A stretch of 64,000 bases of DNA from Prolixibacter bellariivorans ATCC BAA-1284 (GCF_000621705.1 NZ_JHXO01000008.1:124001-188000), one strand, 5' to 3'; counted from the first letter of the stretch, positions 16,455 through 25,320 are shown. Translations and numbers: made by a program. The notes: a model not told the origin generated them from the sequence alone.

Positions 16455-18612
16455 AAAATCGATTGCACTTCCTGTGCTGAGTGTGTTGATTTTGGGTATG
16501 TTATCCTGCTCGCAACCCAAGAAAAACAATGCACCTGCTTATGAGAAAAAAATTGACTCCCTGATTAGTCTGATGACTTTGAAGGAGAAAGTAGGCATGA
16601 TACATGCGAACTCTTCCTTTACTTCCGCCGGGGTTCCACGTCTGGGTATTCCGGAATGGGTCATGTCCGACGGTCCGCACGGAGTACGACCGGAACATGG
16701 TCGCGGATGGACGTTGCTGAACAACGGTAAAGATTCATCGACCTACCTGCCTACCGGGATAACCCTGGCGTCGACCTGGAACAAAGAACTAGGTTACAAA
16801 TTCGGGACCGTTCTCGGTAGCGAAGCCAACGCCCGGGGAAAAGACAACATTCTGGGACCTGGTGTGTGTATTATCCGTACACCGCTAAATGGCCGCAATT
16901 TCGAGTATCTGAGTGAAGATCCATACCTGGCCGGACAAATGGCAGTGGGTTACATAAAGGGCGTACAAAGTCAGGATGTAGCTGCCTGTGTAAAACATTA
17001 CCTGGCCAACAACCAGGAAACCGAACGCAACAGCATCGATGTGGAAATGAGCGAACGGGCACTTCGTGAAATCTATCTTCCGGCTTTCAAGGCAGCTGTT
17101 GAACAAGGCAATGTGTACACGTTGATGGGTGCCTACAACAAATTCCGGGGACAATTTTGTACCGAGAATAAATACCTCGTCAAAGATATTCTGAAAGGAG
17201 AATTCGGATTCAAAGGTGTTGTGATGAGTGACTGGGGAGCCGTGCACAACACGATGGATGCTTTGATGAACGGAACCGATTTGGAAATGGGAACCGACTT
17301 GACTCAGAAAACGCCCGACTACGGCAAATTCTTTATGGGTGATACCGTTATCGGACTGGTGAAAAGCGGAAAAGTTCCCGAATCCGTCATCAACGATAAA
17401 GTGCACCGCATTTTGCGCGTGATGTACGAAACCCATGTTTTGGGTGGTGGCCGCAAAAAAGGCGAGAGAAATACTCCCGAACATCAGGCTGTTGCTCTAA
17501 AAGTAGCTGAGGAGGGCATTGTTTTGCTGAAGAACCAGGATCATGTGCTTCCGCTGAAAGAAGACGGATTGAAGAGTGTGGCTGTTATCGGTGCCAATGC
17601 CGATCGCAAAAACGCCATGGGCGGAGGAAGCTCGCAGGTACGTCCACCGTTCGAAATTACGCCGCTACAAGGTATTCAGCAATATTTAGGCGACAAAGTG
17701 AAAGTCAACTATGCCGAAGGTTACAAAGTAGCCCGCGGTGAAAAAGCCGATCCGAAACTGATTGCCCAAGCGGTGAAAGCAGCCAAATCGGCTGATGCAA
17801 CGATTCTGGTAGGCGGCTGGGTTCACGGTTTCGGAAGACAATGGTCAGACAATGCTTACGATTCGGAAGGAATCGACAAACCGAATATGCAACTTCCGTT
17901 CGGTCAGAACGAACTGATTCAGGCCGTACTCAAAGCCAATCCCAACACCATCATCGTGATGATGGGCGGTGGCCCGATGGATATGACCAGCTGGGTAGGC
18001 AACGCCAAAGGCATCCTCGAAGCCTGGTACCCCGGAATGGAAGGCGGAAAAGCCCTCGCCGAAATCATTTTTGGTAAAGTAAATCCTTCCGGAAAACTGC
18101 CGGTAACTTTCCCGAAAAAGCTGGCAGATGTTCCTGCTGAAAAGATGGGCGATTACCCCGGTAAAAACGGAAAAGAAGTATACAAAGAAGGCATTTATGT
18201 TGGCTATCGCTACTACGATTCGTACAACGTAGCCCCCGAGTTCTGCTTCGGACACGGACTTTCGTATACCACTTTCAAATACGACAACCTGCAGGTAATA
18301 CCTGGCAACAAGCAGGCAACTGTTAAAGTTAAGCTGACCAACACCGGCGATATGACAGGCGGTGAAGTTGTGGAAGTATACGTGCACCAGGAAAAATCAG
18401 AACTGAAACGTCCCGAAAAGGAATTGAAAGCCTTCAGCAAAGTATTCCTGAAACCCGGCGAATCGAAAGAAGTGGAATTAACACTTCCGTCCAGCGCATT
18501 TGAATACTACAACGACCAGAAACATCAATGGGTACTGGAGCCTGGTAAATTCGATATTCTTGTGGGAAGTTCCTCACGCGATATTCGTCAAACCGGCACC
18601 GTAACGTTATAA
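16447..18612 (+). CDS. Glycoside hydrolase family 3 beta-glucosidase, lipoprotein
   Basis: A GH3 beta-glucosidase expected to split glucose from the xylose-free backbone of the oligosaccharides. The ATG at 16447 gives 721 residues with a signal peptide and lipobox Cys21 (LGMLSC-SQ); earlier in-frame starts (16285, 16435) only lengthen the leader. The N-terminal barrel has MSDGPHGVRPE, the KHYLANNQE block and nucleophile Asp262 in VVMSDWGA. The C-terminal GH3 domain (about 365-580) and the fibronectin-III-like domain (about 645-715) are complete. Compared with the first GH3 it has the standard active-site sequence, suggesting a different substrate or linkage. It ends with a strong terminator that probably marks the end of the locus. 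Confidence 0.92.
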   Translation: MKRKSIALPVLSVLILGMLSCSQPKKNNAPAYEKKIDSLISLMTLKEKVGMIHANSSFTSAGVPRLGIPEWVMSDGPHGVRPEHGRGWTLLNNGKDSSTYLPTGITLASTWNKELGYKFGTVLGSEANARGKDNILGPGVCIIRTPLNGRNFEYLSEDPYLAGQMAVGYIKGVQSQDVAACVKHYLANNQETERNSIDVEMSERALREIYLPAFKAAVEQGNVYTLMGAYNKFRGQFCTENKYLVKDILKGEFGFKGVVMSDWGAVHNTMDALMNGTDLEMGTDLTQKTPDYGKFFMGDTVIGLVKSGKVPESVINDKVHRILRVMYETHVLGGGRKKGERNTPEHQAVALKVAEEGIVLLKNQDHVLPLKEDGLKSVAVIGANADRKNAMGGGSSQVRPPFEITPLQGIQQYLGDKVKVNYAEGYKVARGEKADPKLIAQAVKAAKSADATILVGGWVHGFGRQWSDNAYDSEGIDKPNMQLPFGQNELIQAVLKANPNTIIVMMGGGPMDMTSWVGNAKGILEAWYPGMEGGKALAEIIFGKVNPSGKLPVTFPKKLADVPAEKMGDYPGKNGKEVYKEGIYVGYRYYDSYNVAPEFCFGHGLSYTTFKYDNLQVIPGNKQATVKVKLTNTGDMTGGEVVEVYVHQEKSELKRPEKELKAFSKVFLKPGESKEVELTLPSSAFEYYNDQKHQWVLEPGKFDILVGSSSRDIRQTGTVTL

Positions 18613-18641
18613 GTTATTACTGCACTCCGCAGACAAAACAG

Positions 18642-18681
18642 GGGGAGAATATTCAGCTATTCTCCCCTTTTTTCTTTTCTT
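18642..18681 (+). terminator. Terminator at the end of the glycan locus
   Basis: A 10-bp perfect stem GGGGAGAATA (18642-18651) with TATTCTCCCC (18658-18667) and a 6-nt loop is followed by a long T-rich run. It lies 29 bases after the second GH3 stop. Confidence 0.9.
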
Positions 18682-18903
18682 CAGGTTTCTAAACTCCTCC
18701 TCTGGTGAAACGCTATCCTAATTCTCCTAAAACAGCCGTAATTTAGGCAAAACAAGTAAATCCTTTGCTAATATTTATAGCCTAACCGGGCGATGAAAAT
18801 CATGCGATTTTTGAAAAAAATACAAACTGATTAAGGGCATTTTAAAGTCGGCTTGTCTTTAGAGTAGAAAGCACAAAGCTCGAAACGCTAAATAACTTAA
18901 GCC

Positions 18904-20205
18904 ATGAAAACAAAACAGTCAATCATCAGTTTCGAAAACATGAAGGTATGGGTTACCTTACTTCTCTTTGTTTTCATTTCGGGAACAGCCGCTGCACTCG
19001 ACTCGTATCCCCGCACCCAGCCAGATGACAACCAGAATTACAAGACCTTCAAAGGAGTAGTTCGGGATAGTGATTCCGGCGATCCGTTGGTATTTGCCAC
19101 GCTAGCCGTTGACGGAACCAACATTGCTACCGTAAGTAACTCGGATGGTGAATTCATTCTGAAAGTACCGGAAGACGAATTAAACAAGAGTATCACCATC
19201 TCCTACATTGGTTACAAAAATAAGCAGGTTCCTGTTTCCAGTCTGAAACCCGAACACAACAAAATTAAGCTCGACGTTCTGACCGTATCGCTCAGCGAAA
19301 TCAAGGTTTTCCCGACCGATCCCGATCTGCTCATTCGGACTGTCATGTATAAAAAACAAGACAACTACGTTGAAGAACCTTTGGATATGAAGGCTTTCTA
19401 TCGCGAAACCATTAAGAAAGGATGGAGTTACGTATCACTCGCCGAGGCAGTAGTCGATATCTATAAACAGCCTTATACTTCGTCAAGAGCTGATAGAGTC
19501 AGATTATTCAAAGGAAGGAAAAGCACCGATTATTCTAAACTGGATACGCTCGTTTTCAAACTTCAGGGAGGTCCGTACACCAACCTGTTGATGGATGTTA
19601 TGAAGAATCCGTACATCATCTTCACCGGTGATATGATTGGAAATTACGAATTCAACCTGGCCAGCGTTACACGTATCGACAAAAGACTGGTTTACGTGCT
19701 GGAATTCAAACCCAGACCCGGTGCAGTTGACGCAATGTTCTATGGTAAATTGTTCATCGACACCGAATCACTTGCCATTACCAGTGCCACTTTTAGCATG
19801 GATACTTCCGATGAAAGGAAGGCAGCAGATATCCTTATCAAACGAAAACCTGTCGGAGCGAAAGTTTACCCGACTGAGGCCACTTACATGGTGAACTACC
19901 GCGAAAAAAACGGAAAATGGTACTATGGATACTCTCGTGGTCAGGTAACATTTAAAATCGATTGGAACAAAAAGCTTTTCAACTCCCACTACGTATCGAC
20001 TATCGAAATGGCCGTAACCGACTGGAATAAGACTGACGAGAAACCGTTCCGCTCATCCGACCGCATGAAGATGAATGTCATTATGAGTGATGCCGTATCT
20101 GGCTTCGCCGACCCGGATTTCTGGGGAAAATACAACGTTATAGAACCGGAAAAATCAATCGATCAGGCCATCAGAAAAATACAGCGGAAAATGAAAAGAA
20201 ATTAA
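18904..20205 (+). CDS. Carboxypeptidase-regulatory-like domain protein, envelope
   Basis: A 433-residue envelope protein of the Bacteroidota group that pairs a carboxypeptidase-regulatory-like beta-sandwich with a longer beta-rich region (DUF5686-like in general form, but shorter). A signal peptide covers about residues 13-32 (MKVWVTLLLFVF); Met13 at 18940 is a possible alternative start. The regulatory-like domain is at about 48-135 (FKGVVRDSDSGDPLVFATLAV, SYIGYKNKQVPV). The rest (about 140-415) contains MKAFYRETIKKGWSYVSLAEAV, a pattern common in such proteins. The C-terminus is basic (IRKIQRKMKRN). It stands alone between two terminators. Function is unknown; a role in the glycan locus is possible only by position. 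Confidence 0.8.
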   Translation: MKTKQSIISFENMKVWVTLLLFVFISGTAAALDSYPRTQPDDNQNYKTFKGVVRDSDSGDPLVFATLAVDGTNIATVSNSDGEFILKVPEDELNKSITISYIGYKNKQVPVSSLKPEHNKIKLDVLTVSLSEIKVFPTDPDLLIRTVMYKKQDNYVEEPLDMKAFYRETIKKGWSYVSLAEAVVDIYKQPYTSSRADRVRLFKGRKSTDYSKLDTLVFKLQGGPYTNLLMDVMKNPYIIFTGDMIGNYEFNLASVTRIDKRLVYVLEFKPRPGAVDAMFYGKLFIDTESLAITSATFSMDTSDERKAADILIKRKPVGAKVYPTEATYMVNYREKNGKWYYGYSRGQVTFKIDWNKKLFNSHYVSTIEMAVTDWNKTDEKPFRSSDRMKMNVIMSDAVSGFADPDFWGKYNVIEPEKSIDQAIRKIQRKMKRN

Positions 20206-20260
20206 CATCAAACAGTAAGCTTAACAATCAATTAACTACTTAATTCCTGTATTCGATTCC

Positions 20261-20297
20261 AATACTCCTGTCGAAATCTTCGGCAGGGGTATTTTTT
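20261..20297 (+). terminator. Terminator after 18904-20205
   Basis: A long hairpin from AATACTCCTGTCGAA (20261-20275) and the matching arm ending at 20292, containing two G-T type pairs, is followed by seven T. It ends the upstream gene and lies about 100 bases before the MarR gene. Confidence 0.8.
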
Positions 20298-20396
20298 TAA
20301 ACTGAAATACTTCTTAGCGAGAAAAGCCTGCACATTTATTGTACTTCTCTCGGGAAAAGTTTGCAATTTTGAGTGGCAAACGACTCAGTTCACATC

Positions 20397-20879
20397 ATGG
20401 ATTTCACACCCGTCATTATTAAAGTCAGAAGGATTGTACGTTCCATCAACCTGGAATCGAAAAAAGTACAAAAGGAATATGGCGTAAGTATTCCGCAGCT
20501 ACTTTGTCTTGAATACCTGAAAGAAGCTCCCAATTACCAGGCTACTCAGCGAGTGATACGCGATCACATGCGCTTGAATTCGTCTACCATGACGGGAATT
20601 ATTAACCGGCTGGAAAGAAAAGGATTTGTTGCCCGCCTGCCCAAATCGGGCGACAAGCGGGTCACCAATATTGCTCTCACATCCAACGGAGAGCGGATTT
20701 TGAAGAACACGCCCGACCTCATGCAGAAAAGATTAGATATGAAATTGCGCAGCCTTTCTGACACCGAAATTGGAAAAATCAACGACGCGCTCGATCTGCT
20801 CATCAATATGCTTGAAATCGAAGACATCGATGCCTCTCCCGTTCTTACTGGTGGAGAAGAAAATATCCGTGATTTCTGA
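20397..20879 (+). CDS. MarR-family transcriptional regulator
   Basis: A winged-helix dimeric repressor/activator. The ATG at 20397 gives 160 residues; an in-frame GTG at 20373 would add eight. The DNA-binding wing is plain: helices around YQATQRVIRDHMRLNSSTMTG, the recognition helix TMTGIINRLERKGFV, and the wing RLPKSGDKRVTNIALT, followed by the C-terminal dimer helices. It stands directly before, and on the same strand as, an outer-membrane barrel and proVWX, separated by a terminator and a promoter. Regulators of this family control ectoine and betaine genes in other bacteria, so it is a good candidate for the regulator of the neighbouring operon, but its ligand is unknown. Confidence 0.88.
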   Translation: MDFTPVIIKVRRIVRSINLESKKVQKEYGVSIPQLLCLEYLKEAPNYQATQRVIRDHMRLNSSTMTGIINRLERKGFVARLPKSGDKRVTNIALTSNGERILKNTPDLMQKRLDMKLRSLSDTEIGKINDALDLLINMLEIEDIDASPVLTGGEENIRDF

Positions 20880-20905
20880 GGGCCGCTAACTGCACGGCTC
20901 TTTTA
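20879..20905 (+). terminator. Terminator overlapping the MarR stop
   Basis: A 7-bp stem with one G-T pair, AGGGCCG (20879-20885) with CGGCTCT (20895-20901), is followed by TTTT. It starts at the last base of the MarR stop codon. Confidence 0.65.
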
Positions 20906-21086
20906 CCTCCTTTCATCCTCATCAAAATGCCTCCTCCTGGGGAGTATTGTGAAAATTAACAGTAAGTTTACATATGTTCTGCAGAACCTATTTTAAATTC
21001 TGAATCCCAGTCATTTCAGCATAAAGCACTGCAAAAAACAATTAACAATTAATTTTCAGCTACTTATATCAAGCGAAAGTCGCCCA

Positions 21087-21119
21087 AATATTCGTTAATA
21101 CAGCCTAATATTTGTTAAT
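21087..21119 (+). promoter_or_regulatory. Two direct repeats over the promoter, candidate operator
   Basis: AATATTCGTTAAT (21087-21099) and AATATTTGTTAAT (21107-21119) differ at one base and start 20 bases apart, about two helical turns. The second copy covers the -33 TTTG element. Confidence 0.55.
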
Positions 21120-21142
21120 TCCCCTTCAAAGAAATACTTTTG
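21111..21142 (+). promoter_or_regulatory. Promoter of the outer-membrane barrel/proVWX operon
   Basis: TTTG at 21111-21114 and TACTTTTG at 21135-21142, 20 bases apart, match exactly the Bacteroidota housekeeping promoter (TTTG, TAnnTTTG). The predicted start of transcription is near 21149. Confidence 0.75.
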
Positions 21143-21234
21143 TCGCACAGAACATATCTAACACTTCAGTAGTTCTTAGCTGAAGTTGATGCCTTAAAAT
21201 TTGAAGACATCATTTTAAATCAAACAATTAAATT

Positions 21235-22383
21235 ATGGTTATTAGTAAAAGGAAGATTTTAATTACCGGATTACTATTGTTTTTAATTACCCCCCTATTC
21301 TCTCAAAACGAAAAAAAAGAAAAAAGCGTACAAATTGGCGGAGCGCTGCGTTTCAACTACCGCTACAAGGCATGGGACAAAGCCAACACCAATGTAGGCG
21401 GTGACTTTGTACTCGACATGTTCAGGATCAACGCAAAAGCACGTTACGGAAAATTATTTCTGAATGCCGAATACCGGTTCTACCCCTCAGATTTTGGTGG
21501 TGGAATGTTGAAACAAGGTTTTGTTGGATACGATTTCACGCCCAAAACACAACTTCAGATTGGTGTGAACCAGGTTCCGTTTGGCGCTTTGCCTTATGCC
21601 AGTCACTCCTGGTTCTTTAACCTTCCTTATTATATTGGATTGGAAGATGACTACGATACCGGTATCAAACTGGTTCACTCAACCGACGACTGGGACTTTA
21701 TGATGGCGTTCTACAAAAATGCCGAAGGCGGAAAAACCTGGAATACCTTTTCCGACGGTTCCAGCGGCTACGGAGTTGACAAGGCGCGTTATTCATATGA
21801 CGTAGCTGGCGACGACGAGGAACGTGGTCAGTGGAACGGACGTATCGCCCGCAAATTTGGTCATAGCGAAGTTGGCCTGTCGGCAGAATATGGTCGTTTG
21901 TTCAACCATGTCACGAAGGGAAATGGCGATCATTACGCATTTGCCGCCCACTTCGACGGTAACTTCCTGCCGAAACAGCAGCTAAATGTGAAACTGGAAG
22001 CGCTGACTTATGCGTATAATTCAGATGCGAACACAAATACGGTAACCATGGCAGCATACAACTACACTTACCAGGTTGCCAAAGAAGGTCAGGTTTACAC
22101 CGCAGGTGTTGCCTATACCATTCCGGTAAGTTTCGGCCCCATTACCAGTGTTCAGTTTTATGAAGATTATAACTACATGAATAAAAATGTTGATGGTTTC
22201 CTCGATACCCAAATGAACGTAGTTGGAGCGCTGATTTCAACATCTGCCGGATTGTACACCTACGTTGATTATGCATCAGGTAAAAACCAGGACTGGTTTG
22301 GCCCATGGGGACACGGACTTGGTCAGGGCTCTGACAATGAGTGGCACTCGTGGTTCAACATCAACATTGGTTACTACTTTTAA
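21235..22383 (+). CDS. Outer-membrane beta-barrel porin of the betaine-type ABC operon
   Basis: A 382-residue outer-membrane protein: signal peptide (about 1-23, ending LFS-Q), then alternating polar and aromatic stretches typical of porin strands (for example RFNYRYKAW, FVGYDFTPKTQLQIGVNQ, LYTYVDYASG) and a C-terminal aromatic end (NIGYYF) as needed for barrel insertion. It resembles phosphate-selective or Gram-negative porin families in general form; I cannot name an exact one. The stop is only 10 bases before proV, under one promoter, so it is built into a compatible-solute uptake operon. The natural inference is that it lets glycine betaine, proline or choline cross the outer membrane. 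That role is inference from context. Confidence 0.85.
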   Translation: MVISKRKILITGLLLFLITPLFSQNEKKEKSVQIGGALRFNYRYKAWDKANTNVGGDFVLDMFRINAKARYGKLFLNAEYRFYPSDFGGGMLKQGFVGYDFTPKTQLQIGVNQVPFGALPYASHSWFFNLPYYIGLEDDYDTGIKLVHSTDDWDFMMAFYKNAEGGKTWNTFSDGSSGYGVDKARYSYDVAGDDEERGQWNGRIARKFGHSEVGLSAEYGRLFNHVTKGNGDHYAFAAHFDGNFLPKQQLNVKLEALTYAYNSDANTNTVTMAAYNYTYQVAKEGQVYTAGVAYTIPVSFGPITSVQFYEDYNYMNKNVDGFLDTQMNVVGALISTSAGLYTYVDYASGKNQDWFGPWGHGLGQGSDNEWHSWFNINIGYYF

Positions 22384-22393
22384 TTAAAAGCGT

Positions 22394-23620
22394 ATGACGA
22401 AAATTCTCATTGAAGACCTTTACCTGATTTTCGGAAAACACAGGGAAAAGGCTTTGAAACAGTCCCGCGAAGGGAAAAGCAAAGCCGAGGTTTTATCGTC
22501 TACCGGATGTACAGTGGCTGTTAACAAGGCCAATCTGAGCATCGAAGAGGGTGAAATTTTTGTAATCATGGGCCTTTCGGGAAGTGGAAAATCCACCCTG
22601 CTTAGGTGCATCAACCGGCTTATTGAGCCAACGGCAGGCAAAATCCTTGTCAACGATTTGGATATTACCCGCTCGACAGACAAAGAATTGCTGAATATCA
22701 GAAGGAAAGAGTTTGCCATGGTATTCCAGCATTTTGGACTGCTTCCACACCGGACAGTTTTAAGCAATGTTGCTTTTGGCCTTGAAATTCAAGGCTTGCC
22801 CAAAGAAGATCGGGAACAAAAAGCCCGGGAAACCATTTCGTTGGTGGGACTGGACGGTTATGAAGACATGAAAGTTTCAGAACTCTCCGGTGGAATGCAG
22901 CAGCGTGTCGGTCTGGCAAGAGGATTGGCCAACGAACCCGAAGTGCTGCTTATGGATGAGGCTTTTTCGGCACTTGACCCGTTGATTCGTAACCAAATGC
23001 AGGACGAACTTCTGCTTTTGCAGGAGAAAATGAAGAAAACCATTGTCTTCATTACACACGATTTGGATGAAGCTATTAAACTGGGTGATCGCATTGCTAT
23101 CATGAAAGATGGTGAGATCGTCCAGGTAGGCACATCTGAAGATATCCTGACGGCACCGGCTGACGATTATGTCGAATCATTTGTCGAGAAAGTTGAGCGG
23201 GGAAGAATTATAACTGCAGCATCGGTGATGTTTGAAAAACCAACCGTGGCTCGTCTGAAAAAAGACGGTCCGGAAGTGGTGATTCGCAAAATGCGGGAAG
23301 CCGGGCTGAAAACACTTCCGGTTATCCGGACCAACCGGACTTTCATTGGATTCGTCCACCTGGAAGATGTTCTGCAAGCAAAAAAACAAGGTGCGAAAAG
23401 CATCGAAGAAGTCGTCAATACGGAAGTTCATTCGGTTTACCCCGATACAACCATTGAAGACATGTTACCACTTCTGACAGAAACGGAACTTCCTATTCCG
23501 GTAGTGAACGAGGAGAACTTTCTGTTAGGATTAGTCTCACAAACGTCCATCATTGTTGAGATGACCGGAAAGGATGACAAAGAGATTAAGGAAATCATTC
23601 AAAATGCCATTGACTTATGA
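22394..23620 (+). CDS. proV: Glycine betaine/proline ABC transporter ATP-binding protein
   Basis: The ATPase that powers uptake of compatible solutes. Walker A GLSGSGKST is at residues 60-68, the signature LSGGMQQRVGLARGL begins at 164, Walker B VLLMDEA ends at 190, and the switch is ITHDLDEA. After the ATPase domain there are two CBS domains (about 280-400; TLPVIRTNRTFIGFVHLEDVL and LPIPVVNEENFLLGLVS), which in OpuA-type systems sense ionic strength or nucleotide. The 408-residue length is normal for ProV/OpuAA. It begins 10 bases after the barrel gene and its stop overlaps the permease start (ATGA). Exact solute cannot be told from the sequence. Confidence 0.95.
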   Translation: MTKILIEDLYLIFGKHREKALKQSREGKSKAEVLSSTGCTVAVNKANLSIEEGEIFVIMGLSGSGKSTLLRCINRLIEPTAGKILVNDLDITRSTDKELLNIRRKEFAMVFQHFGLLPHRTVLSNVAFGLEIQGLPKEDREQKARETISLVGLDGYEDMKVSELSGGMQQRVGLARGLANEPEVLLMDEAFSALDPLIRNQMQDELLLLQEKMKKTIVFITHDLDEAIKLGDRIAIMKDGEIVQVGTSEDILTAPADDYVESFVEKVERGRIITAASVMFEKPTVARLKKDGPEVVIRKMREAGLKTLPVIRTNRTFIGFVHLEDVLQAKKQGAKSIEEVVNTEVHSVYPDTTIEDMLPLLTETELPIPVVNEENFLLGLVSQTSIIVEMTGKDDKEIKEIIQNAIDL

Positions 23621-24432
23621 TTGACATCGGAACCTATATTGAACAATTCATCAATTGGCTGACAGCCAACTTCTCCGGCTTCTTCGACGGCGTCAACTAT
23701 GGAATGACCAATTTCATCGGAGCAGTCGAGGGATTCTGGATCTGGCTCCCATTTTATGTCACCATCGCGTTTATGGCCGGAATCGCTTTTTGGCGGGCCG
23801 GAATAGGAAATGGATTTCTGACACTCTTTGGTTTGCTATTCATCTACGGGATGGGCTACTGGGACCAAACCATGCAGACTTTCGCCCTGGTACTATCTTC
23901 CACCATCACGGCATTGGCTATTGGAATTCCCCTGGGAATCTGGTCTGCGAGAAGCCAAACAGCCAACCGGATCATCCGCCCAATACTGGACTTTATGCAA
24001 ACCATGCCGGCGTTTGTTTATCTGATACCGGCTGTACTGTTTTTCGGTTTAGGAACGGTTCCCGGAGCGTTTGCAACCATTATTTTTGCTATGCCACCGG
24101 TGGTCAGGCTTACCTCATTAGGGATCCAGCAGGTTCCTGGTGACATTGTGGAAGCCACCAAAGCTTTTGGTGCTACCTCGCGTCAGTTGCTTGTAAAAGT
24201 GCAAGTACCACTGGCTATGCCATCGATTTTGGCCGGTGTGAACCAAACCATAATGATGGCGCTATCGATGGTGGTGATTGCCAGTATGATTGGCGCGAAG
24301 GGACTAGGTGAAATTGTCCTTCAGGGAATCAGCCAGTTACGCATCGGAATGGGATTTGAAGGTGGTCTGGCGGTTGTATTGCTGGCCATCATCCTCGACC
24401 GCATAACACAACACATTGGAAAATCTAAATAA
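23617..24432 (+). CDS. proW: Glycine betaine/proline ABC transporter permease
   Basis: The membrane channel of the importer. The 271 residues contain about six to seven membrane segments and the coupling loop typical of binding-protein-dependent permeases (QQVPGDIVEATKAFGATSRQLLVKVQVPLAMPSILAGVNQT). Motifs such as FMQTMPAFVYLIPAVLFFG and FAMPPVVRLTSLG match ProW/OpuAB. The start overlaps the proV stop by four bases, showing translational coupling. It lacks the long N-terminal tail of E. coli ProW and is nearer to OpuAB in size. Confidence 0.95.
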   Translation: MIDIGTYIEQFINWLTANFSGFFDGVNYGMTNFIGAVEGFWIWLPFYVTIAFMAGIAFWRAGIGNGFLTLFGLLFIYGMGYWDQTMQTFALVLSSTITALAIGIPLGIWSARSQTANRIIRPILDFMQTMPAFVYLIPAVLFFGLGTVPGAFATIIFAMPPVVRLTSLGIQQVPGDIVEATKAFGATSRQLLVKVQVPLAMPSILAGVNQTIMMALSMVVIASMIGAKGLGEIVLQGISQLRIGMGFEGGLAVVLLAIILDRITQHIGKSK

Positions 24433-24435
24433 TAA

Positions 24436-25320
24436 ATGCATATGAATTTATTACGAAAACTTACAATCATCTCAGCCGTAGCACTGATGCTCACATCTTG
24501 CGGTGGCTCAAAGAAGAAAAATTCTGAAAAAGGCGCTCAGAAAAAAATAACCATTGCTATGGTAAATTGGTCGGAATGTATTGCTGATACGCACCTGGCC
24601 AAAGTAGCATTGGAAGCACATGGTTACAAAGTCGATTTGGTTAACGCTGATGTAGCACCAGTGTTTGCAGCTGTTGCTAAAGGCGATGCCAACGTTTTCA
24701 TGGAGGTTTGGGGCCCGATAACACACAAACCTTACCTTGATAAATTTGGCGATAAAATCGAAAAACTGGGAACCATTTACAAGGACGGTCGCCTGGGATT
24801 GGTCGTACCGGATTACGTTACCATCGATTCCATCAATCAGTTGAACGAATACAAAGACAAATTCGATGGCAAAATCATCGGTATAAACCCAGGTGCCGGT
24901 ATCATGAAGATTACTCAAAACGTAATTAAAGATTATAATCTTGATTATGAATTGGTGACTTCGAGTGAAGCCGGAATGCTAGCTTCATTGAAAAAAGCTT
25001 ACGACAAAAAAGAGTGGGTTGTGGTTACCGGATGGAAACCTCACACCATGTTTGCCAAATGGAAGCTGAAGATTTTGAAAGATCCAAAGAAAGTAATGGG
25101 TAACGCCGAAAGTATTTCGACCTATGCTACCAAAGGTTGGGCTGCTAAAAATCCGGAAGCTGCTACCTTCTTCAGTAATTTTAAGATGAATGACGATTTG
25201 CTGGGCTCACTGATGCTGGCTGTCGAAGCTGCTCCCGGCAAAGAAGATCAGGCTGCACAAAAATGGTACGAAGATCATAAAGAACTGGTTGACGGCTGGT
25301 TCAAGAAGCAAGCCAATTAG
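24436..25320 (+). CDS. proX: Glycine betaine-binding lipoprotein
   Basis: The periplasmic substrate-binding protein, anchored as a lipoprotein through Cys22 (LMLTSC-GGS). It is of the OpuAC type: IAMVNWSECIADTHLAKVALE near the N-terminus, the FMEVWGP segment and VVVTGWKPHTMF further on supply the Trp and His residues expected around a quaternary ammonium ligand. The 294-residue length is normal. The ATG at 24442 is an alternative start; both keep the signal peptide. It follows the permease by three bases and ends the operon before a strong terminator. Confidence 0.93.
   Translation: MHMNLLRKLTIISAVALMLTSCGGSKKKNSEKGAQKKITIAMVNWSECIADTHLAKVALEAHGYKVDLVNADVAPVFAAVAKGDANVFMEVWGPITHKPYLDKFGDKIEKLGTIYKDGRLGLVVPDYVTIDSINQLNEYKDKFDGKIIGINPGAGIMKITQNVIKDYNLDYELVTSSEAGMLASLKKAYDKKEWVVVTGWKPHTMFAKWKLKILKDPKKVMGNAESISTYATKGWAAKNPEAATFFSNFKMNDDLLGSLMLAVEAAPGKEDQAAQKWYEDHKELVDGWFKKQAN

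Larger units (their letters stand above)
20880..21234. other. Intergenic region with the promoter of the betaine-type operon
   Basis: This 355-base stretch holds the MarR terminator, an AT-rich middle, two direct repeats (21087-21119) and a Bacteroidota-type promoter (21111-21142). The leader from the predicted start site to the ATG at 21235 is about 85 nt. No ORF is supported. Confidence 0.6.

Noticed and set aside
16885-17484. Long open frames on the minus strand inside the second GH3 (also 17845-18387)
   Set aside because: Both lie wholly antisense to a GH3 gene with intact catalytic motifs; their translations show no domain and are explained by the codon bias of the sense gene.
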